Positions 19,201-28,207 of a stretch of 64,000 bases of DNA are shown one piece after another. The number at the start of each line of letters is the position of its first letter. Within the stretch, counting starts at the first letter, position 1. The notes beneath the pieces are model-generated. The model was not told where the DNA came from, searched no databases, and saw only the letters and a program-made list of their open reading frames with translations. This DNA is from Candidatus Krumholzibacteriia bacterium (GTDB lineage: Bacteria; Krumholzibacteriota; Krumholzibacteriia; JAJRXK01): assembly GCA_035268685.1 (NCBI GenBank), contig DATFKK010000111.1, positions 1 to 64,000 on the forward strand. Reading direction: 5' to 3'. Both the position numbers and the translations under genes were made by a program.

Positions 19201-20352
19201 CTAGCCGTGTCTCTCCCGGAGCACCCGTGAGGCCGCGACCATGGCGTCGAGTTTGCGGCCGGCGTTCTCGGCCTCGTTGACGCACCGGTTGGCGAAGCAG
19301 CCGAAGCCGCAGTCGGGATTCAGCAGGATCTGCTCGGGTCGCCAGAACTCGAGGGCCCGCTCGGCCTGCCGCACGATGTCCTCGACGGGCTCGGGATCGT
19401 CGGTCCGCGGGTTCACCACGCCCAGGCCGATCTCGCGATCGTTCAGCGCGCTTCCGACGACCTCGATGTCACCGGCCCTGGGCGTGGCGTACTCCAGCAC
19501 GAGCTGGTCGACCTCCATGGCCTCGAAGCAGGGCAACAGTTTCGCGTAGTCGCCGGTCAGCAACACGTCCTCACGGCGGCTCCAGTTGCCGCGGCACACG
19601 TGCATGGCCGTGCGTACGCCCTCGACACCTCCGATCACCCGGTTGATCAGGTCGGCCGCGTATTCGAGCTCTGCACCCGCGTCCCGGCGGGTCGCCAGGG
19701 TCGCTCACATGAAGGTGCGGCGGTCGCAGTCCTCACCCATGACGATCTCGGTGAGCACCGGCTCGTCGAACTGCACGATGGCCGCGCCGGCGTCCCGCAG
19801 GTCGACGAGTTCGTCGTGCAGGATCCGGACGACGTCGTCGCCCATCTCGGTCTTGTCACCGTAGGAACGGTTGGAGTAGCCGTTCACCCACATGGAGCGG
19901 GTGAGCAGGTAGGGTCCCGGCAGGGTGACCTTCACGGGCGTGTCGGTGAGTTCCTGCACGAAGCGGAGCTCGTCCACGGCCAGGGGCTCGCGGCGCTCGA
20001 GGCGTCCCGTGCACGTCGGGTTCTTGATGGCCGATGCCGGGACGTCGAGCGTGGCGAGCATCTCGTCGAAGCTCGACTTGTCCTCGACGGTGTCGAGCAT
20101 CTCGGCCAGCGACATGAGCTCGGTCCCCTCGAGCTTGTCGGTCACGAACGAGTAGAAGTTGTCGCGGTGGTGCTCGCCGTCGGTCACGACGTCGACACCC
20201 GCCTGCTCCTGGCGTGCGACGCAGGCCCGGACCTCGTCGTCGGCGATCCGGGCGAAGTCCTCGCGGGACATGCGACCCTTCTGCCGCGCACGGAGGGCCT
20301 TCAGCAGTTCCTTGCTCCGGGGCCAGCTGCCCACGGTGGTGACGTCGAACAT
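19201..20352 (-). CDS. MetE-type cobalamin-independent methyltransferase with one in-frame TGA (selenoprotein candidate)
   Basis: If codon 216 is read through, the product is a full-length 383-residue single-domain MetE-like enzyme. The start MFDVTTVGSWPRSKELL, GVDVVTDGEHHRDNFY and LPGPYLLTRSMW match the family. Downstream of the TGA lie the zinc ligands: MHVCRGNW (His, Cys), LEYATPRAGD (Glu) and NPDCGFG (Cys). The TGA (19705-19707) falls between RRTFM and ATLATRRD, with no frameshift on either side. A single-base change from a Cys codon would produce it; I believe homologs have Cys near here but cannot check. Otherwise the gene is split into 215- and up to 167-codon parts. Confidence 0.75.
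19675..19692 (-). promoter_or_regulatory. Hairpin 18 nt downstream of the in-frame TGA in the MetE-like gene (SECIS-like position)
   Basis: On the minus strand ACCCGC-CGGGAC-GCGGGT forms a 6-bp stem with a 6-nt loop whose second base is G. The loop starts 18 nt after the TGA at 19705-19707, inside the usual bacterial SECIS window. Chance formation in GC-rich coding DNA is possible. Confidence 0.25.
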
Positions 20353-20425
20353 CGGGTGGTCCTCGGGGGGAGCGTGGGCGCGAAGAGGGTGAGCGGCCGC
20401 CCGATCGGACGGCCGCCCCGATGGA

Positions 20426-22498
20426 CTAGCGCAGCATGTCGAACAGGTAGGCGTAGGTGAGCGCCCACATGTACGCGCGCTGGTTCTGGTTGGCAGCCAT
20501 GCCGTGGCCGCCCTCGGTGTTCTCGTAGTACAGCACGTCGTGGCCCATGTCGGTCATCTTCTTCACCATCTTGCGCGCGTGGCCGGGGTGTACCCGGTCG
20601 TCGCGGGTCGAGGTGTAGAAGAGCGCGCGCGGGTAGTCGGCGTCCTCCTCGACGTTCTGGTACGGCGACCACTCCTTCATGTACTTCCAGTCGTCGGTGT
20701 CGGGGTTGCCGTACTCGGCCATCCAACTCGCGCCGGCCAGGAGCTGGTGGTAACGCTTCATGTCGAGCAGCGGGACCTGGCAGACGACCGCTTCGAACAG
20801 CTCGGGGCGCTGCACCATGACCGCACCGACCAGCAGGCCGCCGTTGCTGCCGCCGGCGATGCCGAGGTGTTCGCGCGAGGTGATGTCGCGGTCGATCAGG
20901 TCCTCGGCCACGGCGATGAAGTCGTCGTAGGCCCGCTGGCGGTTCTCGCGCAGGGCCGCCTGGTGCCAGCGCGGACCGAACTCACCGCCGCCGCGGATGT
21001 TGGCGATCACGTACACGCCGCCGCGCTCGACCCAGGCCTTGCCCGTGGCCGCGGAGTAGCGCGGCAGCATGGACACCTCGAAGCCGCCGTATCCGTACAG
21101 CAGCGTCGGGTTCTGGCCGTCGGCCTCGAATCCCTTCGGGGTCATGACGAAGTAGGGGATCATGGTGCCGTCGGCCGACTCGGCCTCGTACTGCACCACG
21201 TCCATGCCCGAGGCGTCGAAGTACTCGGGCGTGCTCTTCACCTTCTCGGGCTCGGCGCCCGGACGCTTCAGGTAGAGGCTCGAGGGTGTGAGCGGATCGG
21301 TGTAGGTGAGGAAGTAGTGGTCGTGCTGATCGCTGGTGGCGGCCAGGCCGACCGAACCCATGCCGGGCAGTTCGACCTCGTCGCGCGTCCAGGCGCCGTC
21401 GTCGTAGGTCAGCTCGTACAGACGGCTGCGCACGTTGTCGAGGGTGACCAGCAGCAGACGGCTGCGCGTGTTGCTCACGCCCGACAGCGAGACACGCTCG
21501 CTGGGCTCGAAGATCACGTCGAAGTCGCGGCCACCGGCGAGGAAGGCGTCGAGGTCGATCGACAACAGCGCGCCCTTCGGATACGTCGTGCCGTCGACCT
21601 CCCAGTCCGACCGCAACGAGAGCATCATCTGGCCCTCGAAGAAGCCACGGGGCTGGGCGTCGCTCGGGATGTCGAGCTTCACCAGATGGCCGTCGAGCAG
21701 CATGCGGTACGTTCCGCGGAAGAACTCCGGCGTCTGGTAGACGAGGTCGTAGTCGCCCTGGTCGGTGCGGTTGGTGAAGGCACCGACCGAGACGTCCGTC
21801 TGCTCGCCGGCGTAGACCAGCTCGGCCTCCTCGAGCGGGGTGCCCCGCTCCCACAGCTTCACCAGGCGCGGATAGCCCGAATCGGTGAGCGAGCCCTCGC
21901 CGAAGTCGGTGCCCACCCAGACGGTGTCGATGTCCTTCCAGCCGACGTTCGACTTCGCCTCGGGCAGCTGGAAGCCGTCCTCGACCCAGGTCCTGGTCGC
22001 GGCGTCGAACTCGCGGACCACGGTGGCGTCGCCCCCGCCGCGCGAGAGGTTCACCAGGTAGCGCCGGTAGTCCGGCCCCAGGCCCTGGGCACCCTTCCAG
22101 ACCCAGTTCTCGCCCTCTTCCTCGGCCAGGGCGTCGACGTCGATCACCGTCTCCCAGACGGGCTCGTCGCTCAGGTACGAGTCGAGGAAGGTCCGGCGCC
22201 AGACGCCGCGCACGTGCTCGGCGTCGCGCCAGAAGTTGTAGAGCCACGGGCCCTGGATCGACACGTAGGGGATCCGGTCCTGCGAGTTGTAGATCTCGAG
22301 CAGCTCCTGGTGGATCTCGTCGAACTCGGGGATGGCCTCGAGCTCGGCGGTGTCCTCGGCGCTGCGCTCCTCGACCCACTCGAGGGCCTTCTCGCCCTCG
22401 ACCTCCTCCAACCACAGGTAGGGGTCGTCGTCGGAGGCCAGGGCCGGTGTGGTCACCAGCAGGGCACCGAGGGTCAACAGCAGGACGAAGCGGGGCAT
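20426..22498 (-). CDS. Exported prolyl oligopeptidase family (S9A) serine peptidase
   Basis: 690 residues with a signal peptide (MPRFVLLLTLGALLVTTPAL). The N-terminal part begins DDPYLWLEEVEGEKALEWV as in S9A enzymes and continues into a beta-propeller (about 80-410). The catalytic alpha/beta-hydrolase domain follows: nucleophile GGSNGGLLVGA, Asp in TSTRDDRVHPGHA, His in NTEGGHGMAA. It cleaves short peptides after proline or similar sites in the periplasm. Length and order match the family; nothing is missing. Confidence 0.95.
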   Translation of the reverse strand: MPRFVLLLTLGALLVTTPALASDDDPYLWLEEVEGEKALEWVEERSAEDTAELEAIPEFDEIHQELLEIYNSQDRIPYVSIQGPWLYNFWRDAEHVRGVWRRTFLDSYLSDEPVWETVIDVDALAEEEGENWVWKGAQGLGPDYRRYLVNLSRGGGDATVVREFDAATRTWVEDGFQLPEAKSNVGWKDIDTVWVGTDFGEGSLTDSGYPRLVKLWERGTPLEEAELVYAGEQTDVSVGAFTNRTDQGDYDLVYQTPEFFRGTYRMLLDGHLVKLDIPSDAQPRGFFEGQMMLSLRSDWEVDGTTYPKGALLSIDLDAFLAGGRDFDVIFEPSERVSLSGVSNTRSRLLLVTLDNVRSRLYELTYDDGAWTRDEVELPGMGSVGLAATSDQHDHYFLTYTDPLTPSSLYLKRPGAEPEKVKSTPEYFDASGMDVVQYEAESADGTMIPYFVMTPKGFEADGQNPTLLYGYGGFEVSMLPRYSAATGKAWVERGGVYVIANIRGGGEFGPRWHQAALRENRQRAYDDFIAVAEDLIDRDITSREHLGIAGGSNGGLLVGAVMVQRPELFEAVVCQVPLLDMKRYHQLLAGASWMAEYGNPDTDDWKYMKEWSPYQNVEEDADYPRALFYTSTRDDRVHPGHARKMVKKMTDMGHDVLYYENTEGGHGMAANQNQRAYMWALTYAYLFDMLR

Positions 22499-22584
22499 GT
22501 CGGCTCCCTTCGAGGGACGGGTCGTGGATACGGCAACGGTGCAATGTAAGGACTCCGTGCCCCCGTGTCAGGCACCGGCTCCGA

Positions 22585-23331
22585 TCAGTCCTCGCCGTAT
22601 CGGCGCTCGGTGAACCAGGAATCCGGATCGGTTCCGAGGAACGCGGCCATCTCGCCGACCACGTCCTCCGGGCGGTGCAGCAGGCCCTGGGCCCGGAAGT
22701 CGTTGAAGGTCTGGTGGCCCGGGAAGTGGTCGGGCGAGGTCGAGCGGGCCTCGCGCTGCATGTCGGTCTCGACCAGGCCGGGTTCGTAGCTGAACACCGC
22801 GGCCTCGTGGGACTGCAGTCCGGCCTCCTCGAACTCGGCGGCCAGGGTCTGGCCGGCGATCCGCAGCGCGGCCTTGGTGGCGCAGTAGTCGCCCAGGCCG
22901 GGGTAGGCGGAATGGGCGGCTCCCGACGACACGTTCACGATCCGCAGCCGGGAGCCCGCCGGCCGGATCTTCGCGAACCGGCCCATGAGGAACTGCGGGG
23001 CCGCCGAATTCACGGCGAACATCCGCCCCAGATCGGTGGCCTCGACGGCACGCATCCAGCTCAGCGAGCCGAACAGGGCCGCATTGTTCACCAGTCCCAG
23101 TCGCTCGACGCCGTCGAGCCGGGCGCCGACCACTTCGTCGACGAGCCCGGGCAGGGACTGAAGTTCGCTCAGGTCCGCGGCGTGGTGCGTGTAGCGATCG
23201 TGCTCGATCCCGGGGTCCCGGCGCGCCACACCGACCACATGCCAGTCGTCGCGGAGCAGGAGGTCGACCAGGGCGCGGCCGATGCCCGAACTGCTTCCCG
23301 TGACCAGTACCAGTTTCTGCGCGGAATCCAT
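22585..23331 (-). CDS. Short-chain dehydrogenase/reductase (classical SDR)
   Basis: 248 residues. The NAD(P) motif is TGSSSGIG, then VNNAA, the catalytic Ser in VNVSSGAAHSAYPG, and YCATK providing Tyr and Lys. The extended C-terminus (SYEPGLVETDMQ) resembles sepiapterin-reductase/benzil-reductase-type SDRs. The substrate is unknown. GGAGG lies immediately before the ATG. It is followed on the same strand by the TusA-OsmC and DsrE genes upstream, so the three may form a transcription unit. Confidence 0.9.
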   Translation of the reverse strand: MDSAQKLVLVTGSSSGIGRALVDLLLRDDWHVVGVARRDPGIEHDRYTHHAADLSELQSLPGLVDEVVGARLDGVERLGLVNNAALFGSLSWMRAVEATDLGRMFAVNSAAPQFLMGRFAKIRPAGSRLRIVNVSSGAAHSAYPGLGDYCATKAALRIAGQTLAAEFEEAGLQSHEAAVFSYEPGLVETDMQREARSTSPDHFPGHQTFNDFRAQGLLHRPEDVVGEMAAFLGTDPDSWFTERRYGED

Positions 23332-23347
23332 GGTCCTCCGATCGCCG

Positions 23348-24094
23348 TCAGACGACGGCCAGCTTCATGTGCAGGGTGCAGGCCTTGCGCAGCGTCGCGG
23401 CGATCGGCGACCTGGCGACCGCACGCTCGAAGCATGCGCCCAGAGCCTCCTCGTCGTCCATGGACGAAGCGAAGCACTTGAGCGTGATCTCGGAGAAGCC
23501 GGGGTCGCCCTCCTCGGCGAGGCCCATCACCACGAGCACGTTCTCGAGCCGGCCGGTGGCGGTGATCTCGATGTCGTCGACGTCGAGCGAGGCCTGGCGG
23601 CACTCGTTGGCGAAGCCCGTGCTGATCGAGGCGGTCAGCGCCGTGAGCAGGTACTCGACCGCGCTGGCGTGCTCGTCGCGTTCCTCGAAGCTGGCGGGCT
23701 GGCCGACCTCGACCGTGAAGTTCCGGAAGTAGACCTTGCTGCGCATGGGCCCGGTGGAGCGGGCACGCACACGCCAATCGTACTCGCGGGCCTGTTGGAG
23801 GTCCTCGTCCAGGCCGTCGTCCTCGGCCTCGGCGGGCTCGCCGCGCCGCACGAAGTAACGCACGGTGCCGGGTTCGTCGTCGGTGCGCTCTCCGACGTAC
23901 TCGTGGCCGGTCATGCGGCACCAGGGCGGGAGGTCGTCGCGGACCGTGGCCTCGCGGCTGCGGATCTCGAGGATCCCGCCCACCGGCACCTGCTGGATGT
24001 GCTGGCGGATCAGCAGCGCCAGCCCGCTGCCGCAGTCGAGGTCGCCGCCGTCGAAGACGTGGTCGGCGGCCGGGCCGTTCGAGCGATCGGCCAT
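23348..24094 (-). CDS. TusA/SirA-like domain fused to OsmC-like domain
   Basis: 248 residues. Residues 12-75 resemble TusA (GDLDCGSGLALLIRQHIQQV, VGGILEIRSRE, DLPPWCRMTGHEYVG); the single Cys of DCGSGL occupies the sulfur-carrier position, although the usual CPxP is changed. Residues 105-248 are OsmC/Ohr-like (SKVYFRNFTVEVGQPASF, EYLLTALTASISTGFANECR, ITLKCFASS). The fusion suggests a persulfide or organic-peroxide thiol function, probably dependent on the Cys in ANECR. It starts 5 bases after the DsrE-like gene. Confidence 0.85.
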   Translation of the reverse strand: MADRSNGPAADHVFDGGDLDCGSGLALLIRQHIQQVPVGGILEIRSREATVRDDLPPWCRMTGHEYVGERTDDEPGTVRYFVRRGEPAEAEDDGLDEDLQQAREYDWRVRARSTGPMRSKVYFRNFTVEVGQPASFEERDEHASAVEYLLTALTASISTGFANECRQASLDVDDIEITATGRLENVLVVMGLAEEGDPGFSEITLKCFASSMDDEEALGACFERAVARSPIAATLRKACTLHMKLAVV

Positions 24095-24099
24095 CACGA

Positions 24100-24465
24100 T
24101 CAGTAGGCGCAGTAGCCGGAGCCGTCGGCCAGCCACTCGACCAGGGCGGCCCCGCCGGCGGGTTGCGCACCCTCGATCAGGTCGTCCTCGCCGATCGAGC
24201 GCTTCTTCATGCACGGCGAGCAGACCCAGATCTTCCCGCCTCCGCGGACGAACTTGTCGACCAGCTCCTTCAGCGGCGCGAAGGGCTCGCCTTCGTCGAT
24301 CTTCTCGGCCTCGCCCGGGGCGGCGGCCCAGGCACCGTCGGCGCTCAGGAAGACCATGGTGTCCTTCTCGCTCGCCAGTGCGGCGTTGGCGACCACGAAG
24401 GCCAGGGTGGCCTTGTCGCCGTTGGTGCGGGATTCGGAGAGGGTGACGCAGAACTTGTTCGACAT
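24100..24465 (-). CDS. DsrE/DsrF-like sulfur-relay protein
   Basis: 121 residues of the DsrE fold: MSNKFCVTLSESRTNGDKAT, ANAALASEKDTMVFLSADG, and the functional loop KIWVCSPCMKKRSIGEDDL with a CxxC-type pair. Members carry persulfide sulfur between proteins such as TusA. The gene is directly upstream of the TusA-OsmC fusion (5-base gap), which supports a common sulfur-transfer task. A further Cys is at GSGYCAY near the end. Confidence 0.88.
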   Translation of the reverse strand: MSNKFCVTLSESRTNGDKATLAFVVANAALASEKDTMVFLSADGAWAAAPGEAEKIDEGEPFAPLKELVDKFVRGGGKIWVCSPCMKKRSIGEDDLIEGAQPAGGAALVEWLADGSGYCAY

Positions 24466-24616
24466 GTGCGCGGAACTCCGGGTTCGGGGACGGACGCGAA
24501 TTCTGAACACTCGCACCGCGACGGCCCTCCTGCACGTCAAAACCGGGTCAAGGATGGAACGCGAACGCGGCGCCGGAGGACTCCGACGCCGCGTCCGACC
24601 GCAGGTGTGCGGGCCG

Positions 24617-27112
24617 CTATTTCAGCAGCACGACGCGCGCGGCGTGGCGCCCGGCGTCGGTCTGCAGACGCAGGTAGTACACGCCGCTCGAGACGGTCCG
24701 CCCGTCGTCGGTCCGGCCGCGCCAGGTGACCTCGTGGAGGCCGGCACCCCTCACGTCCCGGAGCAGGGTCCGCACGTGACGGCCGCGCGCATCGAGGACG
24801 TCGAGTCGCACGGGCTGCTCGCGTTCGAGGGAGAATTCGATCGAGGTCCGCGGATTGAACGGATTCGGTGCGATCGACACGAAGCCGGCCCTCGTCGCGG
24901 CCGGCGTGTCGCTCCACGGGTCGGTGACCGAGGTCCCGCCCTCGACGGTCACCGTGAAGGTGCAGAAGCCGAGGTTGCCGGCGGCGTCGGTGGCGGACGC
25001 GGCGACGACCGTGTCGCCGATCGGCAGGACGTCCGGCAGGTTGAAGACCGGGACCACCGACGATTCGCAGTTGTCGCTCACGGTGACCGCCTCGAGGGCC
25101 GTCAGCACCGAGGGATCGTCGCTCGGCAGTCCCTCGGCCGTCGTCGCCGACAGCACCACCGTGTCGGGACAATCCAGGGTGGGAGGTGTCGTCTCCTCGG
25201 TGGTGGTGAAGTCGGCATCGCTGATGTCGAAGAAGACGTTGCCGACCCCTTCGATGCGGATCCGCGCCTCGGTGGTGGCCGCGCAGGGGGTCAGCACCGT
25301 CGCCTGGCCGTCGTTGGGCGTGGCCGCGACGGCCTCGGTCCAGGTCACCCCGCCGTCGGCCGAGGTGAGGATGCGCACCTCGTCGGTCACGCTGCCGCCG
25401 GCGTCCCAGGTCACCGTGATCCCGGTGCCGGCCTCGAAGGTCTCGCCCCCGTCGGGAGAGAGCACGCGGAAGGGGTCGCCGCTCACGTTGACGAACTGCG
25501 AGCTCCAGACCACGGCGCCGCCGTTCGGGTTGTTGTCGCGTACGAGCACGCGGAAGGTCATCTGCCGATCGACGGTCGGCAGGAACTCCCACGGCGTGAC
25601 CGTACCGCGGCGGTAGGCGTTGTAGCGTGGGAACGAGCGCGAGGGCTCGGGCACCGGCTCGAAGTTGCGGAAGGCCGGTCCGTCGGCCGGGTCGACCGGC
25701 GGGCTGGCCGGACCGAGGTCGTGCTGTTCCCAGCTGTAGGTCAGGGCGTCCCCGTCGGGATCGGTCACGTTGGCCGTGAGTTCGAAGGCCGTTTCCCGCG
25801 GGATCGTGAGGGTTGGCAGCAGGTCGATCGCCGGGAGCGAATTGCCGGTCGGCTCGGTCGTCCCGCACGAGCTGGTGGAGATGATCCGGTTGGTGATCTG
25901 CTGCTGAGAGCCCGAGTTGAACACGTCGATGTCGTCGTTGAGGACGTTCTCGGCCCCACAGATGCCTGCGTAGGACATGATGGTCACGCCACTGCCGATC
26001 TCGTAGGCCCAGCTCGACGAGCGGTTGCCGTTGCAGCCGCCCTGCTCGCTGTTGAAGCTGTGGCTCGATCCGAGCTGGTGGCCCACCTCGTGGATCATCA
26101 CGGGATAGACCGCCCCGGTGCTCGCCGACCCGAGCAGGGTGCCGCCGCCGCCCTTGAAGCTCGAGTTGCACTGCACGCCCACGTAGGCCAGGCCACCGGC
26201 GGGATTGCCGGGGTTCACGCTGATGACGTGGCCCACGTCGTAGGAGTTGGTGCCGATCTCGGCGTCCAGGGCCTGGTCGTTCTGCACCAGGAGGTTGCTG
26301 TCGAGCACTCCGCCGTTCGGGAAGGGGTCGGTGGCGGGGTCGGTGTAGACGTTCATCGCGACGAGTTCGAAGCGGACCGAGAACTCGTTGATGTACAGGG
26401 TGTTCATCAGGTTCACGAGTGTCGTGATGATGCTCTCGGTGTTGGCGACACCGCCGGCCTGGGTGGTGAACTCGCCGGTGGCGGTCATGGCGAAGCGATA
26501 GGTCCGCAGCTGGGTGCCCAGGCGCCGTTCGAGGGCCACGCCGGGATCGGGGAGCTGCGAGACGATCTGCTCGTCGCCGGTGCCGCAGCCGAAGCGCCGG
26601 GGCGCGGCGTCGCGATCCCACCAGGCGACGGCGAGCTCGGGGCCGAGCTCGCGCAGGTTGTCCAGGGTCCAGCTGCCGTTGACGGTGCGGACGCGGGCGT
26701 GGACTCCCTGGTCGGAGACGCCGAAACGCACCCGGGCGTAGGGGTCGTCGAGGCCGACTCCGGAGAATGTACGGATGTCGGGCCGGCGGGCGGCGAGTTC
26801 GGGGGCGAGGACGGGGTCCTCGACCACGCGGAAGCGCTGGGGCTGGCCGTCGGGATCGGGGAGGAGGAACTCGACACCGGGGTCGCCGGTGTAGGACTTC
26901 GGCGCAGCGCCGAGCTGCCGCCGGAAGTCCTCGGCGTCGACACCGAAGGTACGGTAGACCTGCGCCAGGTCGTCGGCGGCGGTCGAACGGGCCAGCCGGG
27001 GGGCCTCGTCCGTCCACCAGGCGGTGGCCGCCGTCGCGGGCGCGGAGGTCGCGAGGGCCAGGCAGACGATTCCCAGCACCGTGGCCGGTGCGCGTCGGGA
27101 GCTACGGAACAT
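24617..27112 (-). CDS. Secreted zinc metalloprotease (reprolysin-like) with C-terminal sorting module
   Basis: 831 residues. The start is the ATG with GAGAGG 7 bases before it, giving a signal peptide (TVLGIVCLALATSAPATAA). A propeptide-like region of about 170 residues is followed by a reprolysin-type domain with the metzincin motif HEVGHQLGSSH and the Met-turn TIMSYAG. Later come beta-sandwich domains (FRVLSPDGGETFEAGTG and HYR-like TPPTLDCPDTV). It ends in the FlgD-like sorting module with APNPFNPRTSIEFSL and SSGVYYLRL. Disulfide Cys pairs are frequent. Likely surface-displayed or released proteolysis. Confidence 0.92.
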   Translation of the reverse strand: MFRSSRRAPATVLGIVCLALATSAPATAATAWWTDEAPRLARSTAADDLAQVYRTFGVDAEDFRRQLGAAPKSYTGDPGVEFLLPDPDGQPQRFRVVEDPVLAPELAARRPDIRTFSGVGLDDPYARVRFGVSDQGVHARVRTVNGSWTLDNLRELGPELAVAWWDRDAAPRRFGCGTGDEQIVSQLPDPGVALERRLGTQLRTYRFAMTATGEFTTQAGGVANTESIITTLVNLMNTLYINEFSVRFELVAMNVYTDPATDPFPNGGVLDSNLLVQNDQALDAEIGTNSYDVGHVISVNPGNPAGGLAYVGVQCNSSFKGGGGTLLGSASTGAVYPVMIHEVGHQLGSSHSFNSEQGGCNGNRSSSWAYEIGSGVTIMSYAGICGAENVLNDDIDVFNSGSQQQITNRIISTSSCGTTEPTGNSLPAIDLLPTLTIPRETAFELTANVTDPDGDALTYSWEQHDLGPASPPVDPADGPAFRNFEPVPEPSRSFPRYNAYRRGTVTPWEFLPTVDRQMTFRVLVRDNNPNGGAVVWSSQFVNVSGDPFRVLSPDGGETFEAGTGITVTWDAGGSVTDEVRILTSADGGVTWTEAVAATPNDGQATVLTPCAATTEARIRIEGVGNVFFDISDADFTTTEETTPPTLDCPDTVVLSATTAEGLPSDDPSVLTALEAVTVSDNCESSVVPVFNLPDVLPIGDTVVAASATDAAGNLGFCTFTVTVEGGTSVTDPWSDTPAATRAGFVSIAPNPFNPRTSIEFSLEREQPVRLDVLDARGRHVRTLLRDVRGAGLHEVTWRGRTDDGRTVSSGVYYLRLQTDAGRHAARVVLLK

Positions 27113-27392
27113 GGGAACACCTCTCGGGACGATGTCGAGCACAGGGGGCGGCAGGTGCGGCGCGATCGGATGCAGTCGAAGGCAGCGGCAACCGGGAGGC
27201 GCTACCCGTCGGGACGGCCGCCTCCGCTACCCAACAGTATGCCGTCGGGGAGGCCCGCATTGCAAGGCGCTCCCCCGAGGGACGCCGGCTGCGGCTGGTG
27301 ACCTGCGGATCCCGTTGTAGACTCCCCCGGGTCGGCAGGAACCTCCTGCCTCGGTGTCGTCGACGCCGAAGGACCCGCGAGAGGAGATCGAC

Positions 27393-28112
27393 ATGGGAGT
27401 CGTGGACGGTCGCAGAGTGGTCGTGCTCGGAGGTGCGGGTGCGGTCGGTGAAGGGATCTGCCGTGTCCTGTTGCGGCAGGGGGCACGTGTCGCCGTCCCC
27501 GCGCGCGACCAGGACAAGCCCGAGCGCCTGCGCGAGGCCCTGGGCGATCCCGACGGGCTGGTCACCCTGGTCGGCGAGGCCGCCCACCCCGACCATGCGG
27601 CCGGTGTCCGCGACGAGATCCTCGAGCGCCTCGGCGGCGTGGACGACGTGATCGTCTCCATGGGCGGCTGGGTCCAGAACGGCAAGCTGGTCGACGACGA
27701 CATCGGCGTGTGGATCGACCGCGTCTCGCGCAACAACCTCCTGGCCCATCTGGTGGCTGCGCAGACCTGGATGCCGCATCTGCTCGAGCGCGACGGGGGC
27801 AGCTTCCTGATGATCAACGGCAGTGCCGGGCTCGAGCCCATTCCCGAGGCCGGCTTCGTGAGTATCGCCGCCGCCGCGCAGCTCATGATCAAGGACGTGC
27901 TGGTGGCCGAGCATCCCGACACCGCCGCCCGCGTGAACGCCCTGGTCCTGATGACCCCGATCCGGTCGTACAAGCTCACCGAGGGCGATCCCGAGTGGTT
28001 GCACTGCGACGAGGTGGGAGCCATGTGCGCCCACCTGTTGTCCGACCGCGGAGCCGATGTCCGGGGCGAGTCGATCGAGTTCGGGCGTCGCGATCAGGTG
28101 CCGACCCTCTGA
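27393..28112 (+). CDS. SDR-fold protein without the catalytic YxxxK
   Basis: 239 residues. A Rossmann motif VVVLGGAGAVGEGICRVL binds nucleotide, and VIVSMGGWVQNG replaces the NNAG region. At the catalytic position the sequence is NGSAGLEPIPEAGFVSIAAAAQ-like (Phe/Ser/Ala), so Tyr and Lys are missing although the fold is kept through LVLMTPIRSY and RGESIEFG. It may be a nonstandard reductase or a non-enzymatic nucleotide sensor. GAGGAG lies 7 bases before the ATG. It precedes tpx by 95 bases. Confidence 0.82.
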   Translation: MGVVDGRRVVVLGGAGAVGEGICRVLLRQGARVAVPARDQDKPERLREALGDPDGLVTLVGEAAHPDHAAGVRDEILERLGGVDDVIVSMGGWVQNGKLVDDDIGVWIDRVSRNNLLAHLVAAQTWMPHLLERDGGSFLMINGSAGLEPIPEAGFVSIAAAAQLMIKDVLVAEHPDTAARVNALVLMTPIRSYKLTEGDPEWLHCDEVGAMCAHLLSDRGADVRGESIEFGRRDQVPTL

Positions 28113-28207
28113 ACCGGAACGCAGATCCGAATCCGGTGGCGAGCGAGCCCGCCTGGTCTACCCTGGTCGTCACCGGGACCGAAGAACCCATATCGCAGGA
28201 GAATTCG

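Noticed and set aside
20504-22549. A 681-codon + strand frame
   Set aside because: Antisense to the prolyl oligopeptidase gene, with no recognisable domain.
24209-27301. A 1030-codon open frame on the + strand
   Set aside because: It lies antisense to the metalloprotease gene, whose minus-strand product has clear domains; high GC makes long antisense frames. No family motif in the + frame.
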